This document shows positions 7,810 to 15,777 of a stretch of DNA of 32,028 bases, piece by piece. Source of the DNA: Mycobacterium hubeiense (GTDB lineage: Bacteria; Actinomycetota; Actinomycetes; Mycobacteriales; Mycobacteriaceae). The notes beneath the pieces were generated by a model. The model had not been told where the DNA came from. It did not search any database and worked only from the letters and a program-made list of their open reading frames with translations. The number at the start of each line of letters is the position of its first letter. Position 1 is the stretch's first letter. The stretch spans positions 1 to 32,028 of the forward strand of contig NZ_PIZU01000025.1 of NCBI RefSeq assembly GCF_002838065.1, given 5' to 3'. Both the position numbers and the translations under genes were made by a program.

Positions 7810-9341
7810 CCGTCACCGAAGCACGAGCCGACGTCACGACCACCGCCCGGCGTCAGCCCGATATGCTCGTCGCCATCATCGGCGGCGGCATCGGGGGCCT
7901 CGGCGCGGCAATTCAACTGCGGCGGAACGGTTATACCGCGTTCACCATCTTCGAACGCGCCGACGACATCGGCGGCACGTGGCACACTAACCGCTATCCC
8001 GATGTCGCCGTTGACATTCCCGGCATCGTCTATCAATTCTCGTTCGAGAAGAACCCGTCCTGGTCGCGGACCTTCCCCAAGGGGTCCGAGGTGCAGAGCT
8101 ACATCGCGCATCTCGCCGACAAGTACCGGCTACGCGAGCACCTACGACTGCGCACCGAAGTGATGCGCCGGGAATGGGATGAGGACAACCACTACTGGAT
8201 TCTGACGCTCAGCGACGGCACGACGGTGACCGCGCGGTTCGTCATCACCGCGCTCGGCGCTTTCGTCGAACCGCGAGTGCCGGACATCCCCGGGCTGGAG
8301 GATTTCTCCGGGCGGGTGATCCAGACCCAGGCGTGGGATGACGACGCCGATCTGACCGGCAAGCGGGTGGCCGTGATCGGCACCGGCGCGACGGCGGTGC
8401 AGGTTGTCCCGCAGCTGGCTCGGACCGCCGCGCAGCTCGACGTCTATCAGCGGCGGGCGATCTGGGTGTTCGCCAAACCGGACTTCGCGATCCCCAGACC
8501 CGTACAGGTGGCGTTCAAGTATCTGCCGTTCCTGCAGAGCGCGATCCGCGGTGTCGTAGCCGGCTTCGTCGAGCTCGGCCTGGTCGGAATCACCGTGTAC
8601 GGCAAGCAGATCGCCCCACTGGCGAAGATCCCGGAGTGGGGCTGCCGCGCCTACCTCTTCACGCAGGTTCGCGATCGCGAGCTGCGCCGCAGACTCACGC
8701 CCGACTACGGCTTCGGCTGCAAACGCCCCAGCGTGTCCAACGTCTACTACCGCACCTTCACCGAAGAGAACGTCTCGCTGATCACCGAGGCGATCGAATG
8801 CATCACCCCGACTGGAATCCGAACCCGCGACGGCCGGCACCGCGAGATCGACACGCTGGTGCTGGCGACCGGATTCGAGATGTCCAACAGCCCGATCGTC
8901 TATCAGCGCCGTCCCGTCAAGGGCCGCAACGGCTTCGATCTCGCCGCTTTCTACGAGACGCAACGCGCCGCGGCGTACGAAGGGGTTTCGATGCCCGGTC
9001 TGCCGAACACGTTCATGATTTTCGGTCCGTATTCGTGGTCGGGTAGTTCGTGGCATGTCATGGTGGAGAATGCGTCCCGGCATGCGCTGCGGGTTATCGA
9101 CGAGGCCCTGCGCCGCGGTGCCACGGCGGTGGAAATCTCGACAGCAGCCAACGACCGATTCCATCAGTTCGTCAGCAAGCGAGGCTCCGAGACGCTCATG
9201 CACGGGGCCGCGTGCGTCGGCTCCAACAGCTATTACCTGGACCGCAACGGCGACTTCTCGTTCTTACGCCCCACCACCGCCTACCAGTCCACGCGGGCGT
9301 CGAAGACCTTCGATCTCGACGACTACATCTACGAGAAGTAG
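7806..9341 (+). CDS. Flavin-containing monooxygenase, BVMO-like (BVMO3)
   Basis: A 511-residue class B flavin monooxygenase homologue. The FAD motif GGGIGG is at residues 26-31, followed by the family block GGTWHTNRYPDVAVD, the second Rossmann motif IGTGATA and the ATGF motif. In the BVMO fingerprint F167, G169 and W177 are present but the histidine position is Q173. I chose the GTG at 7806 because it overlaps the SDR2 stop (GTGA) and matches the family length; the open frame continues further upstream inside SDR2. It ends 12 bases from the convergent UbiB-like gene. It is closer in sequence to BVMO1 than BVMO2 is (for example GCKRPS and ATGF are shared). Confidence 0.9.
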   Translation: MTVTEARADVTTTARRQPDMLVAIIGGGIGGLGAAIQLRRNGYTAFTIFERADDIGGTWHTNRYPDVAVDIPGIVYQFSFEKNPSWSRTFPKGSEVQSYIAHLADKYRLREHLRLRTEVMRREWDEDNHYWILTLSDGTTVTARFVITALGAFVEPRVPDIPGLEDFSGRVIQTQAWDDDADLTGKRVAVIGTGATAVQVVPQLARTAAQLDVYQRRAIWVFAKPDFAIPRPVQVAFKYLPFLQSAIRGVVAGFVELGLVGITVYGKQIAPLAKIPEWGCRAYLFTQVRDRELRRRLTPDYGFGCKRPSVSNVYYRTFTEENVSLITEAIECITPTGIRTRDGRHREIDTLVLATGFEMSNSPIVYQRRPVKGRNGFDLAAFYETQRAAAYEGVSMPGLPNTFMIFGPYSWSGSSWHVMVENASRHALRVIDEALRRGATAVEISTAANDRFHQFVSKRGSETLMHGAACVGSNSYYLDRNGDFSFLRPTTAYQSTRASKTFDLDDYIYEK

Positions 9342-9353
9342 AGTCTGCTCGCG

Positions 9354-10748
9354 CTACGACGCCTTGCGCCGCGAACGCCACTGTGCCTCGGCAACCCCGA
9401 GCGGGGTGGCCGGTGGCGTGTCGTAAATCCATTCGGAGGCAATGCGATACCAGTTACCACCCGCTCCAATGTGGCTGATTGTGCCGAATACGAGAAAGTC
9501 AAGGCGTCGCGAGAACAGATGCTCCGGCGGTAGGCGCTCGCTGCGCATCGACTGGAACGAGCGCGTCGCGGGGCTCACCACACCCAGCATCGCCGAGCTG
9601 ACGTCGATCGGCTCGACGACGACATACTCGTCGACGAAATTCCAGCCGGCCGCGTCAAGCGTGTACTGCAGGCACTGCTCGGCGGTGACACTCGAATTCG
9701 GCCTGACCACACCGGCTTCCATCAACAGCTCGCGCAACCCTTCGCCGTCTGCGGCGCTGCACAACTGCGCGGCCCGTCGCTCCATGGCGACGGCTTCCGG
9801 CGACATCTGTTTGTAGAGACCGAAATCCAGGAAGGCAACCCGTCGGTCGGGCATGTACACGAAGTTTCCCGGATGAGCGTCGCCATTGAATTCGCAGTCC
9901 TGAAACAGTGATCCGATGTAGAAGCGGTAGATGATCTCACCGACGCGGTCGCGCTCCTCGGAAGGCAACTGCGCGACCTGCTGCGCGTTCATCCCCTCGA
10001 CGAATTCGGTGGTGAGCACCGAGTCCGAGCACAGCTCCTCGACCGGGGCCGGCACATGGATGAAGGGGTGATCATGAAACCGCTCCGCGAGGCGGGCCTG
10101 ATTGGCGCATTCCTGGCGGTAATCCAGTTCGCTGGAAAGCCCGTCGGTGATCTCCTCGAGAAAGTCCTGGGCGGCGACGGTCGGCACCGTCGACTTCCAC
10201 ATCCGCAGGAACAACGCCAGGTTCTTCAGATCCGCGCGGACGGCCGAGCGCACACCCGGGTACTGGATCTTCACCGCGACATCGCGACCGTCGTGAGTGC
10301 GGGCACGATAGACCTGACCGATCGACGCCGCGGCGAATGCATCGGTGTCGAACGAGGCGAACAATTTGTCGACGGGCCCGAGCTCGGATTCGATCACCGG
10401 ACGGACGGTTTCGAACGGCATGGCGTCGATCGAAGCCTGCAGCCGGGAGAGCTGACGACGAAACGCTTCCTGAGACCGCTCGTCGACGATGCCCAGGTCG
10501 ATGACCGACAGCATCTGGCCGATTTTCATTGCGGCACCGCGCATTTGACCCAAAACGGCCGCGAAATCGCGTGCCATCCGTTGATCTGCCTGGTTGAGCA
10601 ACTGCTCCCGTCGAGTCTCCGACACGGCGATCGTGCCCGCCTTGACGATGACCCGCCGCAGCGTCTGCTTGGCGGCAAGCTTGCCCAGTGCGGCGCCGCG
10701 ACTCACCCGCGACGTGGCGATCGAAGAACCTTCGCCGGCGGTGGTCAT
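9354..10748 (-). CDS. ABC1/UbiB (AarF) family atypical kinase
   Basis: A 464-residue member of the UbiB/ADCK atypical kinase family, ATP-binding proteins linked to quinone or lipid metabolism. The diagnostic KxGQ motif is at residues 75-78 (MKIGQ), the alanine-rich nucleotide loop at about 139-149 (AAASIGQVYRA), the ATP lysine at K160, the catalytic GDAHPGN at 289-295 and DFG at 308-310. The start ATG at 10748 is read leftwards from a gap shared with the divergent TetR2 gene, which holds an AT-rich TAATAT element and the site B motif. The gene may therefore answer to the same regulator. No membrane anchor is obvious at the C-terminus. The exact client is unknown. Confidence 0.9.
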   Translation of the reverse strand: MTTAGEGSSIATSRVSRGAALGKLAAKQTLRRVIVKAGTIAVSETRREQLLNQADQRMARDFAAVLGQMRGAAMKIGQMLSVIDLGIVDERSQEAFRRQLSRLQASIDAMPFETVRPVIESELGPVDKLFASFDTDAFAAASIGQVYRARTHDGRDVAVKIQYPGVRSAVRADLKNLALFLRMWKSTVPTVAAQDFLEEITDGLSSELDYRQECANQARLAERFHDHPFIHVPAPVEELCSDSVLTTEFVEGMNAQQVAQLPSEERDRVGEIIYRFYIGSLFQDCEFNGDAHPGNFVYMPDRRVAFLDFGLYKQMSPEAVAMERRAAQLCSAADGEGLRELLMEAGVVRPNSSVTAEQCLQYTLDAAGWNFVDEYVVVEPIDVSSAMLGVVSPATRSFQSMRSERLPPEHLFSRRLDFLVFGTISHIGAGGNWYRIASEWIYDTPPATPLGVAEAQWRSRRKAS

Positions 10749-10806
10749 CGTCGTACCCTTATCACCGAGTGCGGTGTACCCATCGTGTTATATTAGATTA
10801 GGTGCC

Positions 10807-10819
10807 TGACGGATCAGTC
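10807..10819 (+). promoter_or_regulatory. Shared 13-base operator-like motif, site B
   Basis: TGACGGATCAGTC fits TGAYNNRTCAGTC. It lies 85 bases upstream of TetR2 and in the divergent gap with the UbiB-like gene. On the minus strand a TAATAT element, about 10791-10796, sits next to it, so one bound regulator could affect both directions. Confidence 0.5.
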
Positions 10820-10903
10820 GGCTAATTCTGGGAGTGTTCCTCTAGCCCTGCATCGAGTTTGCAACATCGCCCGGTTCAGCCGCCCGGTACAGATGAGGTC
10901 ACG

Positions 10904-11620
10904 GTGACGCCCAGTTCAGACCACGGCGGCGCTGTCGCCGATGCCGCAGCCGTCGCCACCGATGCTCCACGTCGCGGTCGCGGCCGTCCCCCGACCCCGG
11001 GACTGGAAGAGCGCCGCCGGGCACAGATCATCGAATCCGCGGTGGCGGTGTTCGTCGAACGCGGCTACCACGCCACAACGATGGCCGACATCGCCGCCGA
11101 TGCCGGCATCGGGCAGGGCACCCTCTATCGCTACGTGCCGAGTAAGCGGGAACTGCTCGATCTGGTCTTCGACTATTCCGTCGAGGAACTGATGGGCGTC
11201 GTGCATCCGGTGCTGCACCCCGACAAACCGCTGAAGTCGCCCGCCGACATGATCGCCCGTATCGATGCCGCGCTCGACGCGTTGACCGACACCTTCGACC
11301 GCCGCCCCGAACTGCTTTCGTTGGTGCTGGTGGAAGCCGGCGCCATCGACGAGGAACTCAAAATGCGGATGCTCGGCTTGGAGGCCACCGTGGCGCGCAT
11401 GGCGGTTCGGCTGTGCGAGGACGCGCAGGATGCCGGGTTCCTTCGCCCGGGAGTCGATCCCGAGGTCTTTGGCCATTTCGCGACGAAAATGTTGCTGCCG
11501 CCGGGATTGCAGGAGGTCCTCGGACGCGCCACCGCAGAGACTCGTGCCCGGTACCGCGGCGCCATCATCGACCTTGCCGAGCATGCCCTGCTCGCCCCGG
11601 AGTGGCAGGGCAAGCGATGA
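10904..11620 (+). CDS. TetR/AcrR family transcriptional regulator (TetR2)
   Basis: A 238-residue TetR-type regulator with a disordered, Ala/Arg-rich N-terminal tail. The DNA-binding domain is at about residues 36-83 and contains TMADIAADAGIGQGTLYRY. I chose the GTG at 10904 because GATGAGG lies just upstream; the frame is open from a TTG at 10859. The tail contains an AT-hook-like GRGRPP at about 25-30, which can add minor-groove contacts. Its stop overlaps the start of TetR3 (ATGA), so the two regulators are co-translated. The motif upstream (site B) suggests self-control or control by a neighbour. Confidence 0.88.
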   Translation: MTPSSDHGGAVADAAAVATDAPRRGRGRPPTPGLEERRRAQIIESAVAVFVERGYHATTMADIAADAGIGQGTLYRYVPSKRELLDLVFDYSVEELMGVVHPVLHPDKPLKSPADMIARIDAALDALTDTFDRRPELLSLVLVEAGAIDEELKMRMLGLEATVARMAVRLCEDAQDAGFLRPGVDPEVFGHFATKMLLPPGLQEVLGRATAETRARYRGAIIDLAEHALLAPEWQGKR

Positions 11621-12237
11621 GCCCACGCACGATCAAGGACCGTCGAATGCAGCTGACCCAAGCCGCCTTCGACGTCTTCACCAGCCGCGGTTACCGCAAC
11701 AGCTCGGTTGCCGACATCACCAGCGCCGCCGGGCTCAGCCACGGATCCTTTTACAACTACTTCGCCAACAAGCGCGAGATCCTGGACGCCACAATCGATT
11801 TCGGGCTTGAGTCGTTGGGACCCCAACTACTGCCGTCGGACGAACCGGCCGACAACCTCGAGGACTTCCTGGAGGCCATGGCGGCTCCGCTGCGCGCGCT
11901 GCACGAGTTCTCGCTGACCAACGATCGGCTGATGTCGCTGATCGTGTTCGACGCCGCAGCCATCGACGAAGCGCTGACCGCGCGCGTCGTCGAGATCTTC
12001 GACTCGTTCGCGAAGACCTCGCAACAGCACATCGACCACGGCGTGGCGGCGGGCTATCTGCGGCCCGGCATCGACACCCGGGTGATCGGCGAGTGCCTGG
12101 TGGCACTGAGCCTGGTGGTGTTGCTGCCCGGACAGGGCGGCGCTCCCCTGCCCGGTGGTATCGACCACGTCATCGATCAGTTCACCGACTTCCTGCGCGC
12201 GGGCCTGGCCCTCAATCCCGCGGACGCCGATCTCTGA
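11617..12237 (+). CDS. TetR/AcrR family transcriptional regulator (TetR3)
   Basis: A 206-residue TetR-type regulator. The helix-turn-helix is at about residues 12-56, with SSVADITSAAGLSHGSFYNYF as its core. The start ATG at 11617 overlaps the TetR2 stop. It shares the C-terminal pattern of TetR2 (for example a DEALTARVVE / DEELKMRMLG region and a GYLRPGIDTRVIG / GFLRPGVDPEVFG region). The pair therefore looks like an ancient tandem duplication with different recognition helices. Co-expression from overlapping genes raises the possibility of a heterodimer. It lies 85 bases before the esterase, whose upstream region has motif site C. Confidence 0.88.
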   Translation: MSPRTIKDRRMQLTQAAFDVFTSRGYRNSSVADITSAAGLSHGSFYNYFANKREILDATIDFGLESLGPQLLPSDEPADNLEDFLEAMAAPLRALHEFSLTNDRLMSLIVFDAAAIDEALTARVVEIFDSFAKTSQQHIDHGVAAGYLRPGIDTRVIGECLVALSLVVLLPGQGGAPLPGGIDHVIDQFTDFLRAGLALNPADADL

Positions 12238-12287
12238 CCGACAAAACCGTGACAGCGGGCCGCATCGCATGCTTCACTAGAGCGGAT

Positions 12288-12300
12288 TGACAAGTCAGTC
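12288..12300 (+). promoter_or_regulatory. Shared 13-base operator-like motif, site C
   Basis: TGACAAGTCAGTC has the best-formed core: TGAC-AA-GTCA is a perfect 10-base palindrome. It ends only 22 bases before the GTG of the esterase at 12323, with the ribosome site AGGGGGGT in between (12309-12316). It must therefore lie at or just downstream of the transcription start, a typical repressor position. Confidence 0.55.
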
Positions 12301-12322
12301 CGGTATTTAGGGGGGTATCGAC

Positions 12323-13291
12323 GTGTCGCTCACTGCCGTTTCGGCCGAGCCCACATCCGAACGGGCATCCGCGGTGGTCCGATTTCCTGGACCAGGTGCA
12401 ATGTCTCTGGTACTGGCCACGGCGCTGGCCGTCTTCGTACGCCCGGTCATCAGCGCGTTCGCGCGTTGGCCCCACGGACCGTGGCCCTTCGGAGCAGTCG
12501 ACGCGATGGCGCGGTTGCTGCTGCGGCCACGACACACCTACCGCCGCGCCGTGCGGCTGCCAAACTGCCCCGCCGAGATGATCACACCGGTATCCGCCCG
12601 CCCCGGCGACGCAATCCTGTACCTGCATGGTGGCGGCTTCATCACCTGCGGGCTCAACACCCATCGCAGGCTGGCGGCCGATATCGCACGCGCGGCCGCG
12701 TCAACCGCGCTCGCCGTCTGCTACCGCCAACTGCGGAAGGCCAAGCTGGCCGAGGCGCTCGACGACGCGGTCGACGGGTACCGGGAACTTCTCGCCAGGG
12801 GGCACGCACCGGGCGACATCAGCATCGTCGGCGACTCGGCCGGCGGCTACCTGGCGCTGGCGACGGCACTCGCGGTCCAGCGCCTCGGCCTGGGCCGCCC
12901 CGGTGCGGTCGTGGTGATATCGCCGGTGACATCGGTGGATGCGGAGGCGCCGAGTCTCATCGACTTCGACGATCCGCTGCTCACCGCTCCCGCACTTCGC
13001 GCGATCTGGCGGATGCTCTCCGACGGCGGGCCGGACGCCGACCGTTACCTGCCGCTGAACGAGCTGGCCAACCTTCCGCCCACGCTGATCCAGGTCGGCA
13101 CTCGCGAGGTCGTCTACCCGGGCAGCCTGGTTTTGGCCGGACAACTGGCGGTCGCCGGTGTGCCGCACCAGTTACAGATCTGGGAGGGGCAGTTCCATGT
13201 CTTCCAGGCGGCCGCGCCGGTGCTGGAGCCCGCTCGCCGTGCCGTGGCCGAAATCGGCACATTCCTGCAGGACAAGACATTTCATCACTGA
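12323..13291 (+). CDS. Alpha/beta hydrolase, hormone-sensitive-lipase-type esterase
   Basis: A 322-residue HSL-type (alpha/beta hydrolase fold-3) esterase, similar in style to the mycobacterial Lip proteins. The oxyanion motif HGGG is at residues 102-105, the nucleophile S172 in GDSAG (170-174) and the base H292 in QFHVFQ. The acidic residue normally sits in a GxDE-type turn; here that turn reads VGTREVV, with R261 at the usual Asp position and E262 next to it. It may use E262 or be catalytically altered. The GTG at 12323 follows AGGGGGGT. In this context it could cleave the ester product of a Baeyer-Villiger step, an inference from neighbourhood only. Confidence 0.87.
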   Translation: MSLTAVSAEPTSERASAVVRFPGPGAMSLVLATALAVFVRPVISAFARWPHGPWPFGAVDAMARLLLRPRHTYRRAVRLPNCPAEMITPVSARPGDAILYLHGGGFITCGLNTHRRLAADIARAAASTALAVCYRQLRKAKLAEALDDAVDGYRELLARGHAPGDISIVGDSAGGYLALATALAVQRLGLGRPGAVVVISPVTSVDAEAPSLIDFDDPLLTAPALRAIWRMLSDGGPDADRYLPLNELANLPPTLIQVGTREVVYPGSLVLAGQLAVAGVPHQLQIWEGQFHVFQAAAPVLEPARRAVAEIGTFLQDKTFHH

Positions 13292-13330
13292 CAGTGCCGT
13301 CATCGATCACCACGATGAAGGATTCTTCTT

Positions 13331-14002
13331 GTGGGCAAACCGCTTTCGCCTGACCCGGTGCCACCGCTGGCGCCCGACACACGGTTCGACATCGGCCCGC
13401 AGCAATATCCAGCGATCCATCGCGATACCACGATTGCCATCCCGATGTCGGACGGCGTCGTGCTGTGCGCCGACCTGTTCCGGCCCGCACGCCATCCGGC
13501 GACGCCCGTGGCCGAACCGTTGCCCGTGGTCGTGAATTTCACCTCCTATAACAGGTTGGGCAATCGCTACGTTGCGCTGCTCGCTCGCACCGCAGAGCGC
13601 GCAGCACAACGGATCACGTCGTCGGACTGCCAGCGCTTCGGCGCCAGAGACCTGCTACATACTCCCGCCGGCGGGGCCCTCGACGTGTAGGCCACCAATC
13701 GCACGCTGGTTCCGCGCGGCTACGCGATATTGGTGGTCGACGTGCGGGGCACCGGATCATCCACCGGCACATGGGATTTCTTCAGCCCGCGCGAGCAGCA
13801 GGACTATCTTGAAACGCTCCGGTGGGTGGTCGTGTCGGCCAGCCAGAAGACCCGTAACCTGCAGCACCCACAGCCACGCGTCTCGCTGATCCTGCTACAG
13901 GCCACCCTCAACAAGGTCGACGGCAGGTGGCAGGTCTCCGATATCGGCCCGAAGACCGGAACGCAGGCGCCCGACGCCCGCGCGATACCGCCCGGTCCCT
14001 AG
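13331..14002 (+). pseudogene. Truncated CocE/NonD-type hydrolase fused to an unrelated C-terminal tail
   Basis: The first part reads as the N-terminus of an Xaa-Pro-dipeptidyl-peptidase-like (CocE/NonD) hydrolase: MSDGVVLCADLFRPA, then VVVNFTSYN. An in-frame TAG at 13688-13690 interrupts it. The same frame then resumes with family sequence (LVPRGYAILVVDVRGTGSS, FFSPREQQDYLETLRWV). At about 13840, before the catalytic GxSxG serine would appear, it changes into unrelated sequence containing NKVDGRWQVSDIG, which ends at 14002. That tail looks like the C-terminus of a Mce-associated or similar secreted protein (compare EKVDGQWLASKV in the mas gene at 26827). The likely history is a deletion that joined two genes, plus a nonsense mutation. 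It lies 39 bases after the esterase. Confidence 0.75.
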
Positions 14003-14138
14003 GCGCGGCGAGCCGGTCTTCGAGTGTGCGCTGACCGCATCCAGTGTGCGCTGACTGCGCGTTTTGTCGACGATCAACGCAGTGGCTTCACTCTCGGCGC
14101 GGTGTGTGCACACTCGCTGGCGTAGCGCCGAGCTGCAC
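14003..14138. repeat. Convergent intergenic gap with GTGTGCGCTGAC repeats
   Basis: This gap between the remnant (plus) and SDR3 (minus) contains AGTGTGCGCTGAC twice (about 14023-14035 and 14043-14055) and a GTGTGTGCACAC near-palindrome at about 14102-14113. A short GCGC-TGACT-GCGC hairpin at 14048-14060 is followed by TTTT at 14062-14065 and might end plus-strand transcripts. Similar GAGTGTGCG sequence occurs again after 31599. I see no gene here. Confidence 0.4.
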
Positions 14139-15014
14139 TCAGATCGCGTAGGTGACCCCGGTCATCTTCTCCGACTCCTCCCAGAGCCGACGCCACAGCT
14201 GCTGATTCTGCGACAGCCGGCTCGACGGCGACGGCTTCACCGGGCCGCGCGCCTGCATCAAACCGGTTGGGCCCCAGTAGATATTTGGATCGGCGTCGGG
14301 CATCGTCGCGGCGAACAACGTTGAGTGTGCGGCCAGCTCCGGCGGATGTCCCACCAGCCGTGCGCCGTGTTTGGCAAACAGGTCCAGGATCGTTTCGGTC
14401 CTGGTGAACAGGTCGGTGCCCGACACACCGGGATGCACCGCATACGATCGTTTGGCCGACCCGGCTGCAGTGAGCCGGCGCTGCAACTCACGGGCGAACA
14501 TCAGATTGGCCAACTTTGACTGAGCGTACGCCAAATTCCTTTGGTAGCGCCGTTTCTCGTAGTTGAGGTCGTCGATCCACAACTTCGGCGTCTGTTTATG
14601 GGCAATGCTCGACAGGGTCACCACCCGATCGGCGATCTTGTCGAGCAGCAGACCGGTCAGCGCGAAGTGGCCGAGGTGGTTTACCCCGAACTGTGTCTCG
14701 AATCCGTCCTTTGTCCGGCTGAACGGGATGTTCATCAGCCCCGCGTTGTTGACGAGGACGTCGAACGGGCCTTGCCGCGCGGCGAATTCGCGGACCGAAC
14801 TGAGGTCAGCCAGGTCCAGCTGCTCGACACGGACATCGCCGTCGATCCCGTCGGCGACCGACTGTGCCTTCTGCGCGTTTCGGCATGCCATCACCACGCT
14901 GGCACCCTTGTCCGCGAGGACGCGGGTGGTGATCTCGCCGAGCCCGCCGTTGGCACCCGTCACCACGAAGGTGCGGCCGCGTTGATCCGGGATCTGTTCT
15001 GGTCGCCATGCCAT
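14139..15014 (-). CDS. SDR family oxidoreductase, retinol-dehydrogenase-like (SDR3)
   Basis: A 291-residue SDR of the retinol-dehydrogenase/protochlorophyllide-reductase-like type. The cofactor motif is TGANGGLG at residues 19-26, NNAG is at 89-92, the serine lies in TLSS (135-136) and the catalytic pair is Y163/K167 (YAQSK). The start ATG at 15014 has AAGGAG 8 bases upstream, located in the end of the preceding methyltransferase gene, so the two are coupled. The frame stays open far upstream, but that sequence is a shadow of the methyltransferases. Third gene of a methyltransferase-methyltransferase-SDR operon, which suggests modification of a lipid or polyketide-like small molecule. Confidence 0.9.
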   Translation of the reverse strand: MAWRPEQIPDQRGRTFVVTGANGGLGEITTRVLADKGASVVMACRNAQKAQSVADGIDGDVRVEQLDLADLSSVREFAARQGPFDVLVNNAGLMNIPFSRTKDGFETQFGVNHLGHFALTGLLLDKIADRVVTLSSIAHKQTPKLWIDDLNYEKRRYQRNLAYAQSKLANLMFARELQRRLTAAGSAKRSYAVHPGVSGTDLFTRTETILDLFAKHGARLVGHPPELAAHSTLFAATMPDADPNIYWGPTGLMQARGPVKPSPSSRLSQNQQLWRRLWEESEKMTGVTYAI

Positions 15015-15019
15015 TGGCG

Positions 15020-15775
15020 CTACTCCTTGGTTGCTACGACGGTCTGCGACAGTCCGCCGATGTGCCGCTCGATCTGGGTGAAGCCGACGTCGCTGACCAA
15101 CCCGGTCACCTCGTCGCGGCCGAACCATCGGATCCCACTGATGGTGTCCAATGCCGATGCTCGAATTCCTCGGGGCGCCAGGCTCGTCAGAATCACCAGT
15201 CTGCCACCCGGTTTCAGCACCCGGGCAAACTCGCTGATGGCCTGGGCGGGCTGGTTGATCAGGTACAACGCTGCCAGACAACTCACCGCATCGGCGACGC
15301 CGTCGGCGAACGGCAGATGCTCGGCGTCCCCGCGCAGATAAGCAGTGCAGGGGCCGCAGTTGTCCACAACGGCACGGCGCAGCATCGCATGCGAGGCGTC
15401 CACGCCGACCGCAAGCCCGTCTGGCGCTACCTGCGAACCGAACCAACCGGTGAAATTGCCTGGACCGCAGCCGACATCGAGGACGACGGAATCTGCGCCG
15501 AGGCCGAGCCACGCTGCCACTTGTGTCCGGTCCTGGTCTCGGCCCGGCGCTTGCCGGCCGCTCACCAGCTTGCGTGCGATGGGACGACCGATCTGGTAAC
15601 CCGTTGAATAAATCCTCGAGCGCATGAGGCGCTGGACGATGCTGTGCACGGGCGGATCGCTGTCGCCGAGCACGTCGTAATAGCCGTGGTTCGTCGCGTC
15701 GACCCGGGGGTACCGATCCGGATCGAGCAGCTTGAGGGTTCGTGCCGTTGCGGTTTCGCGGGTGGTGTCTGCCAT
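15020..15775 (-). CDS. SAM-dependent class I methyltransferase (MT1)
   Basis: A 251-residue class I methyltransferase of the UbiE/Methyltransf_11 type. The SAM-binding motif LDVGCGPGNF is at residues 99-108, an acidic VGVDASHAML motif follows, then GDAEHLPFADG and the post-motif RVLKPGGRLVI. The ATG at 15775 is 2 bases after the TGA of the upstream methyltransferase MT2, so they form one transcript. The first 90 residues lack a SAM motif and probably form the substrate lid. The acceptor is unknown; quinones, sterols and small lipids are all possible for this family. Confidence 0.88.
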   Translation of the reverse strand: MADTTRETATARTLKLLDPDRYPRVDATNHGYYDVLGDSDPPVHSIVQRLMRSRIYSTGYQIGRPIARKLVSGRQAPGRDQDRTQVAAWLGLGADSVVLDVGCGPGNFTGWFGSQVAPDGLAVGVDASHAMLRRAVVDNCGPCTAYLRGDAEHLPFADGVADAVSCLAALYLINQPAQAISEFARVLKPGGRLVILTSLAPRGIRASALDTISGIRWFGRDEVTGLVSDVGFTQIERHIGGLSQTVVATKE

Positions 15776-15777
15776 TA

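Noticed and set aside
14023..14119. CRISPR or tandem array from repeated GTGTGCGC elements
   Set aside because: Only two near copies at close spacing, no regular spacers, and no cas genes nearby.
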